Below, in pieces: positions 16,432 through 24,523 of a stretch of DNA of 64,000 nt; within the stretch, counting starts at the first letter, position 1; the number at the start of each line of letters is the position of its first letter. The translations under genes were made by a program, and so were the position numbers. The stretch is from a virus. The stretch covers positions 19,117 to 83,116 of the IMG/VR virus record IMGVR_UViG_3300025317_000002; one strand, 5' to 3'. Below the pieces are notes generated by a model. That model did no database searches. It worked only from the letters and a program-made list of their open reading frames with translations, and was not told where the DNA came from.

Positions 16432-17038
16432 AATTATCAGTGTGCATCGCGCATGCGTGGACGTGATCGAGTATTTCGACTTTGATGGCACCACACTTCT
16501 CCAAGGTAAAAGCGACTTTACCACTCTAGTCTTAAAAGATGGAGTCAAAGTCACAAGCCCAACCCCTATCATAAATGAGCTTGGAGTTGCCCCTAATCCC
16601 GTGGATGCTACACTCCGTGGTCTCTACAAGTTTGCGCTTACCCCAGACTCCAAAGGAAACTGGTTCGTCCGTGTAGTGCTTGGAACTACGGGAAGAGTAT
16701 GGACACTTGGCTTAGAGGTCACAGGAGAAAGCATTGCGACCGTAGTCTATGAAGGAACGGTTTCCGAGAACTCGGGAAGCGGAACAAGCTTCAAAGACAC
16801 CAATGCAGGAAGTGTGGGTAACCTCTATAAAGGCTGCGTGGCAGTTGTCATGACTGGAAGCACTCTTAGATACATCGGCCAGGTCATTGCCTACAGCGAA
16901 TCTAACACTACCTTCACTGTAAATCCTGCTGCTCCAGGAAGCTATACCTTCATGCAAAACGATACCTTCTATCTTCTCTCCAATCTCGTGGCTGCTGTCA
17001 CAGGGCAGGTATTTCGGTCTCCTGGAGGCCCCACTTAA
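16421..17038 (+). CDS. Beta-rich structural protein, baseplate region
   Basis: 205 residues with GGAAGG before ATG 16421. Many short strands with Thr, Val and Gly, and an SGSGTSFKDTNAGSVGNLY segment of the kind seen in phage fibre or decoration domains. No motif identifies it. It opens the uninterrupted baseplate operon that continues to 28166 and lies 10 nt before a pair of related proteins. Probably a virion component. Confidence 0.55.
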   Translation: MSNRIISVHRACVDVIEYFDFDGTTLLQGKSDFTTLVLKDGVKVTSPTPIINELGVAPNPVDATLRGLYKFALTPDSKGNWFVRVVLGTTGRVWTLGLEVTGESIATVVYEGTVSENSGSGTSFKDTNAGSVGNLYKGCVAVVMTGSTLRYIGQVIAYSESNTTFTVNPAAPGSYTFMQNDTFYLLSNLVAAVTGQVFRSPGGPT

Positions 17039-17047
17039 GGAGCGTCT

Positions 17048-17581
17048 ATGCGCTACACATTCGATATAGGAGAGCCTGTTCCTATCGTGGTGGAGGTCAA
17101 GGACCTGAATACTGGTCTTCGCCTGGAAGACCTCTCCGACGGAAATCCAGGAGTCACAGTCAAGGTCTTGAGTCCTGCCAGGGCAGTCATTGTCTCTGCG
17201 GCTAAAATGGTAGAGATTGAGAACATGAAGGGCCACTATGAATATGTTGTCCCTGGAACATCCATCACTGAAGCTGGGCTTTGGGTTTACGACGTGACTG
17301 GAAACAACGTGAACGTGGAAAACAAATCTGGTTCTTTCCTTGTGGCTCCTATTTGGATCACAACGCTCAAGAAGATATTCGGACTTGCACATGGCAATAT
17401 TCACGAGGACAGTCTAACTTATGACCCCCTCGTTCCGAACAGAAAAACAGGTTCCCGTATTCGAATCTACTCTCAGGCCGCTTCCGTAGGCACAGACAAC
17501 GATGTGCTCGCAACTTATACGTTTATTGCCACCTACTCTGAAGATGGCCTTGTAAAGACATTCAGTTGTAAGGAAACCTAG
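17048..17581 (+). CDS. Structural protein, first of a paralogous pair
   Basis: 177 residues. N-terminal immunoglobulin-like strand pattern (YTFDIGEPVPIVVEVKDLNTG, then a V-x-V-x-SPARAVIVSA block). A C-terminal segment (LAHGNIHEDSLTYDPLVPNRKTGSRI to ATYTFIATYSEDGLV, about residues 115-170) has a clear counterpart in the next gene. The two probably arose by duplication and may form a heteromer in the baseplate or its appendages. Exact function unknown. Confidence 0.55.
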   Translation: MRYTFDIGEPVPIVVEVKDLNTGLRLEDLSDGNPGVTVKVLSPARAVIVSAAKMVEIENMKGHYEYVVPGTSITEAGLWVYDVTGNNVNVENKSGSFLVAPIWITTLKKIFGLAHGNIHEDSLTYDPLVPNRKTGSRIRIYSQAASVGTDNDVLATYTFIATYSEDGLVKTFSCKET

Positions 17582-17583
17582 TC

Positions 17584-18144
17584 ATGGCAGCATCTAGAAT
17601 CTATTTTCCTCGTCAGGTCAAGAAAAGTGAGTCCTCAAAGTTTAGAGTATTCATCTCGAATAGCTCAGATGATTCTGCTAAGACAGGTATGCTTTACACA
17701 GATGCTACAATCTACTACGCCAAGGCTTCAGGAGCTGCTATCCAAAAGGTAATTCAAGCTTCAGAGTGGGCTGAGATTGGAAACAACATGCAGGGCTGGT
17801 ATGACATTATCTTCTCTGCATCAGATCTTAATACCCTGGGCCAATTTATCTTTCGGATCACAGGAACCGGAATCAACATGGTCGAAGTAGGGGGAATCGA
17901 AGTAACAGATGCACACTTAAGCGACCTTGCTAGGATCTTAGGGTTGTCTCATCATAATTGGAAAGAGCTTTCAGTAGTTTATGATGCAGTAAATCCTCAA
18001 CGTAAGCTGTCTTCTACGATCAAGCTCTACCCAACTGCGGCAGATGTGGATACAGATACAAATGCATTTGCTTCGTATACATTCACCGCTACCTATGGAA
18101 ATGATGGGCTGCCTTCTGGATTCTCTTTCAAGAAGGTAACTTAA
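17584..18144 (+). CDS. Structural protein, second of a paralogous pair
   Basis: 186 residues, starting 2 nt after its paralogue. Its C-terminal third (LSHHNWKELSVVYDAVNPQRK to ASYTFTATYGNDGLP) aligns with the same region of the preceding protein, including the Y-x-P/N-R-K turn and the ATYTFxATY strand. The N-terminal half is a different beta-sandwich-like block with AQ-type surface residues. Probably a baseplate-associated virion protein. Confidence 0.55.
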   Translation: MAASRIYFPRQVKKSESSKFRVFISNSSDDSAKTGMLYTDATIYYAKASGAAIQKVIQASEWAEIGNNMQGWYDIIFSASDLNTLGQFIFRITGTGINMVEVGGIEVTDAHLSDLARILGLSHHNWKELSVVYDAVNPQRKLSSTIKLYPTAADVDTDTNAFASYTFTATYGNDGLPSGFSFKKVT

Positions 18145-18145
18145 T

Positions 18146-18769
18146 ATGTCTTCTGCCCACACCCTCACAACAGGAATTTGGCACCACAATGCTAATATCT
18201 ATTCTTCGGGTGGGCACTTCATCGATGCCGAATATGCAGATGACACGCTAAAGCTAAATCCACCCCCCCTTCCTCCTGGAGTAGATATATCTCACTCCAG
18301 AAATCTCTACGGAATCACGGATCTCTCTTTCCTCCGAAGTGTGGTTTCCGAGATGGCATTCTTATACTGGCCGATTGTAAAATACTATAGGCTAAATCGG
18401 TCTCAAACAATGACAGATTCTCTTTATGGCAAGGCCAAGGAGTATATATTTCTTCCCTCGCTTTCTATCAACATGTTTGTTATTTATGAGGAATTACCAG
18501 ATCCACATACCAAGTTCGGAACAGACGCAACAGAGAAGGTTGAAGCCTGGATTCCGTGGAAAGCCCTAATTGACCAAGACTTCGTTCCCGATAAGGGAGA
18601 TAGATTTAGTTATGCAGGATATGAGTTCCTGGTTACGGGAGTTTCTGCCCAGGCAAAATCTGAATATATGACCTCAAATGCCTTCACCTACTTTACCATA
18701 TTTGCGGAGATGGCTCATCCTGGATATATCTCCGAGGATGCTACAAACGTTGGGCGAATTAAAGCATGA
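18146..18769 (+). CDS. Baseplate or neck-associated structural protein
   Basis: 207 residues. It starts 1 nt after the previous stop and its own stop overlaps the next start by 4 nt. The N-terminus is loop-rich with a Pro run (PPPLPPG, about 40-46). The core has strands around EAWIPWKALIDQDFVPDKGDRFSYAGYEFLVTGVSAQ, a small barrel-like pattern resembling head-tail connector or neck proteins. No family was identified with confidence. Confidence 0.45.
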   Translation: MSSAHTLTTGIWHHNANIYSSGGHFIDAEYADDTLKLNPPPLPPGVDISHSRNLYGITDLSFLRSVVSEMAFLYWPIVKYYRLNRSQTMTDSLYGKAKEYIFLPSLSINMFVIYEELPDPHTKFGTDATEKVEAWIPWKALIDQDFVPDKGDRFSYAGYEFLVTGVSAQAKSEYMTSNAFTYFTIFAEMAHPGYISEDATNVGRIKA

Positions 18770-19242
18770 GCACCTGGAAACCCAAACAAGGAGACCACTT
18801 CACAAGCAGAGGCTACGTGACAAATGACGAGCAGGTCTATACCTCGTGGTTTCATATCCCAAGTACCTCAAATATTGTAACTCCAGCTAGGGCCAGCTTT
18901 GTCTCTGAAAGCTTGGGGGAGCTTATTCAGGTCCTTGATCCTGTGGACATTCCGGTAGATTCAACTTTTAGAACTACAGATCTTTATGACGAGGAGGGAA
19001 GACGGTTCTTTGACCATTTGTCGATTCTAGATATTCTCCCTCACCCAACAGATTTACTTGTCTCTGTTTTATCTGGTGAGGAAAATAGACTTGATCTCTT
19101 TGCGTTCAGGGTATACCAAAACGACAACCTTTGGCCAATTATTGCCATCGCCAATGACATCTATGACCCATTTTATCTGAAACCTCGGACGATTCTGAGG
19201 GTGCCTTCACTCTCTAGAATCTACTCGGAGATTCTACCTTGA
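18766..19242 (+). CDS. Baseplate wedge protein with LysM-like domain (gp53-like)
   Basis: 158 residues. Residues 105-152 read as a LysM fold: FRVYQNDNLWPIIAIANDIYDPFYLKPRTILRVPS, with the D-x-LWxIA, DP-x-L and P-x-T-xLRVP elements. T4 gp53, which clamps neighbouring wedges in the baseplate, also carries a LysM-like domain and has a similar length. It sits directly before the hub gene and overlaps it by 4 nt. LysM here probably mediates protein packing, not peptidoglycan binding. Confidence 0.6.
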   Translation: MSTWKPKQGDHFTSRGYVTNDEQVYTSWFHIPSTSNIVTPARASFVSESLGELIQVLDPVDIPVDSTFRTTDLYDEEGRRFFDHLSILDILPHPTDLLVSVLSGEENRLDLFAFRVYQNDNLWPIIAIANDIYDPFYLKPRTILRVPSLSRIYSEILP

Positions 19243-20609
19243 GTAACGAAATTCGAGATTTCGTTCTTCCTTTACACCTTACTCCCATAGTCTACATGAC
19301 GCTGGGAGAAAAGAATCTCATGACAGTTCCCCCTCAATGGATTCAGTCTCTCGAGTATGAAGACAACATGGGAGAAGGTGGAGGGGACACTTGGTCTGCA
19401 ACAATCCTAGACCAGACCTTTAACGAGGTAGAACGGGCTATCATTTCCTCAGGGGGGATAGGCTCACTTTCCTGGGGTTACTTGAATGGGCCCATTACTC
19501 CCCTTCGCAAGATTCAAGTTATCGACTGGATGCCGCGGCTAACGACAAAGGGAAGGCTTCTTACAATCCGAGGATTTGATCTATCGTGTCAGATGCGTTG
19601 GTTCTCTGCTTTTGAGGATGATGGTACTACTCCAAAGAACAAGCAAGAGTTCTCTGGAATAGGTTATCATGGCAAACCTTCGGAAGTTGTGGCTAGAATT
19701 GCAAGCGAATACCAGGAAGAAGGGATTCTCTCAGATTCCAACCCTGAGATAGAGGATACGCAGTCTATACTGGTAGATGACTACACCAAAGAAGAAGGTG
19801 ACAAGAAACCAATGGACTTTGTCCAGGAAAGAGATATGACAGACGAAGCTTTCATAAAGAGTCTCATTCCTCTTTCCAGATCCGTGGATTACGATCCAGA
19901 AGATAAAAATGCCAAGCTCATAAATACATACTATCTCTACTTTACGCCAGACAAAGTAGGAAAGCCAATCCTGCACTTCCACCCCCCGAGGTTTGATGCC
20001 CCTGTTCACAGGCGCTACAACTTTCGAGGTCAAATTGGCTCCATAAAGAGCTTCGAGCCAAACATAAATGGAATGCTAATCGGCATGCTCGCAGGAAACA
20101 TTACCTTCTCTGGTATGGATTCTTATACTGGAGCTTTCTACGAGGTTTCTGTCACATCAGAAGGTCTGACTGTAAGAGAAGATGGAAAAGTGAAGCGACA
20201 ATCCACAAGAAGACTTGCCATAGGAAGTATGGCTCTGAATAATCCCTACAGAAAGAGAGGAGGAATCTCTGCACTTTATCCATCTCATTTTAGCACTTCC
20301 GAGGAAGCGGAAAGAGCGGCTATAGCTTTATGGGAAGCTTGGAATATCCGAACCTTTCAAGCCAAAGCTACAATCATGGGAGACCCAGAGCTAATTGCAG
20401 GAGACATGGTTTATCTCAATATTCTTCTTCCCAATGGAATTCCAGATTATACTTCTGGAAAATATCTAGTCATGAAAGCGATCCATCATGTGCGAAAGGC
20501 GTTTACCATGTCTTTGGATTGTCTGTCCTCTCATGCGAGATCAGGTAACCAAGTAGCAACAGGACCAGATTTCAAGGTTGTAACTGGGCCAAGGAGAGTC
20601 TCCAGGTGA
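19239..20609 (+). CDS. Baseplate hub protein (gp27 / gpD-like)
   Basis: 456 residues. An N-terminal barrel with LEYEDNMGEGGGDTWSATILD, a second barrel with GRLLTIRGFDLSCQMRW, and a late QIGSIKSFEPNINGML to GDPELIAGDMVYLNILLPNG block match the hub family of T4 gp27 and P2 gpD, which forms the trimeric ring carrying the spike. GDPxLxAGDxVxL is a strong family signature. The stop overlaps the spike gene by 4 nt, suggesting coupled translation of the hub-spike pair. Confidence 0.7.
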   Translation: MSNEIRDFVLPLHLTPIVYMTLGEKNLMTVPPQWIQSLEYEDNMGEGGGDTWSATILDQTFNEVERAIISSGGIGSLSWGYLNGPITPLRKIQVIDWMPRLTTKGRLLTIRGFDLSCQMRWFSAFEDDGTTPKNKQEFSGIGYHGKPSEVVARIASEYQEEGILSDSNPEIEDTQSILVDDYTKEEGDKKPMDFVQERDMTDEAFIKSLIPLSRSVDYDPEDKNAKLINTYYLYFTPDKVGKPILHFHPPRFDAPVHRRYNFRGQIGSIKSFEPNINGMLIGMLAGNITFSGMDSYTGAFYEVSVTSEGLTVREDGKVKRQSTRRLAIGSMALNNPYRKRGGISALYPSHFSTSEEAERAAIALWEAWNIRTFQAKATIMGDPELIAGDMVYLNILLPNGIPDYTSGKYLVMKAIHHVRKAFTMSLDCLSSHARSGNQVATGPDFKVVTGPRRVSR

Positions 20610-21739
20610 CTGATCCTACTTCTCAAAAGAGATACTACTTTGGGTTTTTCAAAGGGAGAATCGAAGACAACGTCGATCCGAGAAATCTGGGAAGACTAAA
20701 AGTCAGAGTCCCGGAAATTCATGGCCCTGAAGTTCAAATTCCCAACGATCAGCTTCCTTGGGCAAGACCAGCCTTCAAAGGGCAATATGCTTATGATGTG
20801 CCTGATCCTGATGGAGTCGTCTGGGTAGGATTTGAGCATGGCTTAGCAGATAAGCCCGTCTGGTTTGGGTGCCTTCCTCTTGAATATGAACCAGAATTTG
20901 AGCCAGTTCCTCCTCCTGTTATAGGGCCCGTTGCAACAGCAGAGACAGAAACAACAGGCACACAAACAAGCCAGGCCCAAACAAATACTGGAACCCCAAC
21001 TTTAAATGGAGTAATAGCTAAGAGCTCCTATGACTATATCATAGACACCGGTGTTACGAGTTTTCAATTTGGACCTATTATTGCCTTTCTCCTCAAATGG
21101 ACAACGAACAAAGAGACCAGTTCTCCTCTTTGTCTAGCCGATACAGAAAACGGCCCAAAGCCAGGTATGACAATTGAATTTGAAGGAGGTAAAGCAGACG
21201 GATTCCAATCCGTCATTACACAAGCTATAGGGAACAAAGTGGAGTTTGAATCCATCCAATATGCACCAGATATAGGAAGTGTCTACAAGATCTATAACAA
21301 AGGAAATCCCCCAATCCCGAAGAGACTAAGGACTTATGACGGAACGGGCGACAAGTCAGGAGTACTCCCAGTTGGAAAGTTTGTGACTCCAACCCGACAT
21401 GCTCCTTACAGTAAGGTGAACGGAACTGTCAACAAGGAAACCAAGGTCGTTCAAACCCAAGCAATAAGCAAGGAGCCTGGGGGGGAAACACAAGTCTTTG
21501 AGAACAACCAAGGTGGTAGGATCGAACTGAATGCCACAGAACAAAGCGCAGAAGTGAGTTCAGCTCAAGATGTAATGATTAGAGCTGGAAAGAATACGGA
21601 AATAACAGCAAACGATATTCTTCTTATAGACGGAGGAGACGGCACCATCATCATTCATGCTAATAAGGCAATTTCCATTGTCGCTCCAAGCGTTACAATC
21701 AACAAGAGAAAAGTAAGAAACGATACTACGGATATATAA
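20606..21739 (+). CDS. Central spike protein, gp5/gpV OB-fold type without lysozyme
   Basis: 377 residues from GTG 20606. Residues 10-95 form the gp5 N-terminal OB fold (FGFFKGRIEDNVDPRNLGRLKVRVPEIHG, then LPWARP and VWVGFEHGLADKPVWFGCL). A Thr/Gln-rich linker (about 105-140) and a middle beta domain follow. The C-terminal 70 residues (FENNQGGRIELNATEQSAEVSS to VAPSVTINKRKV) are the repeat pattern of a triple-stranded beta-helix needle. T4 gp5 has an inserted lysozyme; none is present here. It punctures the outer envelope. Confidence 0.8.
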   Translation: MTDPTSQKRYYFGFFKGRIEDNVDPRNLGRLKVRVPEIHGPEVQIPNDQLPWARPAFKGQYAYDVPDPDGVVWVGFEHGLADKPVWFGCLPLEYEPEFEPVPPPVIGPVATAETETTGTQTSQAQTNTGTPTLNGVIAKSSYDYIIDTGVTSFQFGPIIAFLLKWTTNKETSSPLCLADTENGPKPGMTIEFEGGKADGFQSVITQAIGNKVEFESIQYAPDIGSVYKIYNKGNPPIPKRLRTYDGTGDKSGVLPVGKFVTPTRHAPYSKVNGTVNKETKVVQTQAISKEPGGETQVFENNQGGRIELNATEQSAEVSSAQDVMIRAGKNTEITANDILLIDGGDGTIIIHANKAISIVAPSVTINKRKVRNDTTDI

Positions 21740-22653
21740 TGGCAGATACATTTGATAAGATAGTTCAAGTTTCAGTCCCATTGGGGGCTGATTTTAATCT
21801 CAATACTGAAACTGGGTCCCTAGATCCTGAGTGTCCTTCTATAGCTGATTTTGAGGAATTTCTCATTAGAAAGATCAAGTTTCCTGGAGGGTTTGATATC
21901 GACCCTATTACCGATTTTACGGACAAACACTTTACGAAATGCACCTATGTCATCGATCTCACAAAACAAATTCAGCCCATTTTGGTTGCACTCCAGCCAA
22001 TCTTCAAGATTATGGAGTGCATTGTTAAAGTGCTAGATTGCATAAAGGCTATCAAAAAGGCTGTTAAGCCTCCAAATCCAAGGAAGATTACAAGTGCCCT
22101 CAAAAATCTGGCAGAATGTATCAGCGTCTTAGAAATATTCTTTCCGCTTCTCTCAGTGCCTCCTATGCTTTTATCCTTGATTGATACTTTCATTTTGGTC
22201 ATGCAATGTTTGCAGGAATACATAACAAACACCTTGACATTTCATGTAGATTTTTCTAAGATGGCTCAAGACGCCCACAAATGCTCTAACGTTTCCACAG
22301 AAGAAAATCCAGTTCTCCAGGCTCTTCTTTGTTCTTGGAATGAGATTGTTCATGGTTTCAACAATCAGATGCTCTCCATGCAGATGCTAAATACTCTCGT
22401 TGTTCTCTTGAATACCATGATTGATGTAATTTCGCAGATGGTGGATAAAGAACCCAAAGCACATTTCCCCTCTTTCGATGCTTTTGGTAATATTGGAAGC
22501 GGTGATATTCTAGATCTTATCGATTCGGATAAAGTCAAGGCTTTTCAGGATAAGCTGGTAGATATTGTAAGAGAAATTGACAAAATCATTGTTGTGCTCT
22601 CTACTCTCAAGGACTTTATCTTGACATTTAGTGTTGTAAAGGAGGAATCCTAA
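21739..22653 (+). CDS. Hydrophobic helical virion protein, unknown
   Basis: 304 residues, starting on the last base of the spike gene stop. Residues 75-180 contain several Leu/Ile-rich helices with regularly placed cysteines (IMECIVKVLDCIKAIKKAV, LAECISVLEIFFPLL, LVMQCLQ); the C-terminal half is also helical (LNTLVVLLNTMIDVISQMV). It could be a membrane-interacting component delivered by the spike or a hub-plug protein, since it lies between spike and gp25. No known family. Confidence 0.5.
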   Translation: MADTFDKIVQVSVPLGADFNLNTETGSLDPECPSIADFEEFLIRKIKFPGGFDIDPITDFTDKHFTKCTYVIDLTKQIQPILVALQPIFKIMECIVKVLDCIKAIKKAVKPPNPRKITSALKNLAECISVLEIFFPLLSVPPMLLSLIDTFILVMQCLQEYITNTLTFHVDFSKMAQDAHKCSNVSTEENPVLQALLCSWNEIVHGFNNQMLSMQMLNTLVVLLNTMIDVISQMVDKEPKAHFPSFDAFGNIGSGDILDLIDSDKVKAFQDKLVDIVREIDKIIVVLSTLKDFILTFSVVKEES

Positions 22654-23033
22654 TGGCTGCTCCAATTGGTCCAGGGTTTCCTTTTAAATATGGACAGGGG
22701 GGATACTTTAACGTCCAAAAGAGGTCAAGCCTTATCAAGGCATCCCTCAAGCAGATTTTTGGCACCAAAAGAGGAGAACGAGTTAGAAATCCAAGGTTTG
22801 GATCGAGAATCTATCTTCTCGAGTTCGAACCAAACGATGACATCTTCATCGCTCTGGCAAGTTTCTACGCCTGGGAGGCTGCTTCACAAGAACTGAGAAT
22901 CATTACAGATGACATTCAAATCATTCCGGATACCGGAGTTACAGGTCATGAAGGAAGAATTGTGATCAATTTCACAGAGAAAGAGACAGGTATTCCTGAT
23001 GATTTTATCTACACAGTAGCTCGAGGTATATGA
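22653..23033 (+). CDS. Baseplate wedge protein, gp25/gpW-like
   Basis: 126 residues, the usual length of the gp25 family. The family core is visible: a helix SSLIKASLKQIFGTKRGERVRNPRFGSRI with the conserved R-x-NP-x-FG (EPR-type) signature, then LLFEPND-like LEFEPND and a strand block GHEGRIVINFTEKETG. gp25-type proteins nucleate sheath contraction at the inner baseplate and are conserved in all contractile systems. It overlaps the next wedge gene by 4 nt, the canonical W-J order. Confidence 0.85.
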   Translation: MAAPIGPGFPFKYGQGGYFNVQKRSSLIKASLKQIFGTKRGERVRNPRFGSRIYLLEFEPNDDIFIALASFYAWEAASQELRIITDDIQIIPDTGVTGHEGRIVINFTEKETGIPDDFIYTVARGI

Positions 23034-24514
23034 TGAGCGCAAAACCTATTGTATATCTGGCAAAAGACTTTGACGCCATCTTGAACGACCTCCAGATTCA
23101 GGCTCAGGCAATCTTCCAGAAATATGGACTCAAAACCTGGAATGATTACCTTCCTAGTAATCATGGCGTGGTCAACCTCGAGGCATTTGCTCGAGCAATG
23201 GAGTTTCTTCTCTATTATCAGGATAGGCAAGCCAACGAATGCTTTGGAAGTAGAGCTAAAATTCGAAAGAATATTATTGCGCTTCTCAAATGGATTGCCT
23301 ACCAGATGCATACTCAAAAGAGCGCAACAGTCACAGCTACGATCACTCGCCCCACACCTCACACGAAAAACATCTTGATGATCGACTCTGATGGTGTTTC
23401 CCCTATCTTAGCTAAAACTGAGACAGACGGAGCTATCTTTCGGGCAACAGATACGACCAAAGTTCTAGTTGCAGGTGCAAATTCTATTGATATCCCCTTT
23501 AAGCATTCTCGTTCTGAGGCAGAGGCATTCATCTCGAATGGCACGGCCAAGCAGACCATCAAGCTTTCTCAGACTCCCTTCCTTCACGACAACACAACTG
23601 TCGTTACGGTAAATGGTAAGACCTGGACTCTAAAAGAACACTGGCTCGCTTCCAAACCGGAGGACAAACATTATCTTATTTCCATCAATGGAAAAGGAGA
23701 GGGTATTGCTGAGTTCGGAGATAATGTCAACGGAATCATCCCTCCTCTAGGGTCTACAATCGAAATCGTCTATGAGTATGGAGGGGGCTCTCTTGGTAAC
23801 ATTCAAGTAGGAGAACTAACCAAGATCATCTCTTCCATTAAAGATATAGATGGGGCCGTTCAAACCCTCACGATTACAAACAAAGTAGAGGCTACCCCTG
23901 GTTCGGATGAAGAGACCATTTCCCATGCACGAATCTCTGGGCCGGCTACTCTTCGCACAAATTTCAGGTCTATTTGTAACGACGATTATATCACAAATGC
24001 ACAATCTGTGGCCGGAGTAGCCAGAGCATTTGTCGTCACTTCCAAAACTGACCCAACTGTCTTGGAAAATACTGTCTTGGTCCTCGTGTTGCCTACAACT
24101 TCTTCCATCAAACCATCAGATGACCTTCTCACTCTCGTGAGAGCCACGCTTCTCACTACCTATCCTGGAAGAGCAACAGGAGAGATCATCATCTTGGGAT
24201 TTACTGAACTCTTTGCTAACCTGAGTTTCTCTATTACCCTGGACAGCAGTGCCAATACACCCGTCAAAAAGTCAATTGTCGAGGCACAGATTCGAGCCGC
24301 CATTGCCGGACTCGTAGATTACAAGGCTCAAGATGAAGATGGAAATTTCAAGCGTCCTATGGGACAAACGCTCTATCTTGATGAGATAGAATGCGCGGCA
24401 AGAGTAACAGGAGTTAAAAGTGCAACGCTCACAAACCCAACAGTACCTATCACGCCAAAGCAGACAGAGCTTATCTCCATTCCTGCTTCAGCGGTATCGC
24501 TCAGCTTCGTATAG
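23030..24514 (+). CDS. Baseplate wedge protein, gpJ/gp6-like
   Basis: 494 residues. Follows gp25 as gpJ does in P2-type and gp6-related phages. The N-terminus has NDYLPSNHGVVNLEAFARAMEFLLYYQDRQANE, typical of the J family. The middle has an FGDNVNGIIPPLGSTIEIVYEYGGGSLGNI segment, the fingerprint G-D-x-x-G-xx-P-x-G-x-x-I-x-x-x-Y-x-x-G-G-G. The C-terminus carries dimer-type strands. J proteins form the ring around the hub that starts contraction. Start at 23030; an ATG at 23033 is equally possible. Confidence 0.8.
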   Translation: MMSAKPIVYLAKDFDAILNDLQIQAQAIFQKYGLKTWNDYLPSNHGVVNLEAFARAMEFLLYYQDRQANECFGSRAKIRKNIIALLKWIAYQMHTQKSATVTATITRPTPHTKNILMIDSDGVSPILAKTETDGAIFRATDTTKVLVAGANSIDIPFKHSRSEAEAFISNGTAKQTIKLSQTPFLHDNTTVVTVNGKTWTLKEHWLASKPEDKHYLISINGKGEGIAEFGDNVNGIIPPLGSTIEIVYEYGGGSLGNIQVGELTKIISSIKDIDGAVQTLTITNKVEATPGSDEETISHARISGPATLRTNFRSICNDDYITNAQSVAGVARAFVVTSKTDPTVLENTVLVLVLPTTSSIKPSDDLLTLVRATLLTTYPGRATGEIIILGFTELFANLSFSITLDSSANTPVKKSIVEAQIRAAIAGLVDYKAQDEDGNFKRPMGQTLYLDEIECAARVTGVKSATLTNPTVPITPKQTELISIPASAVSLSFV

Positions 24515-24523
24515 GAGGCTATC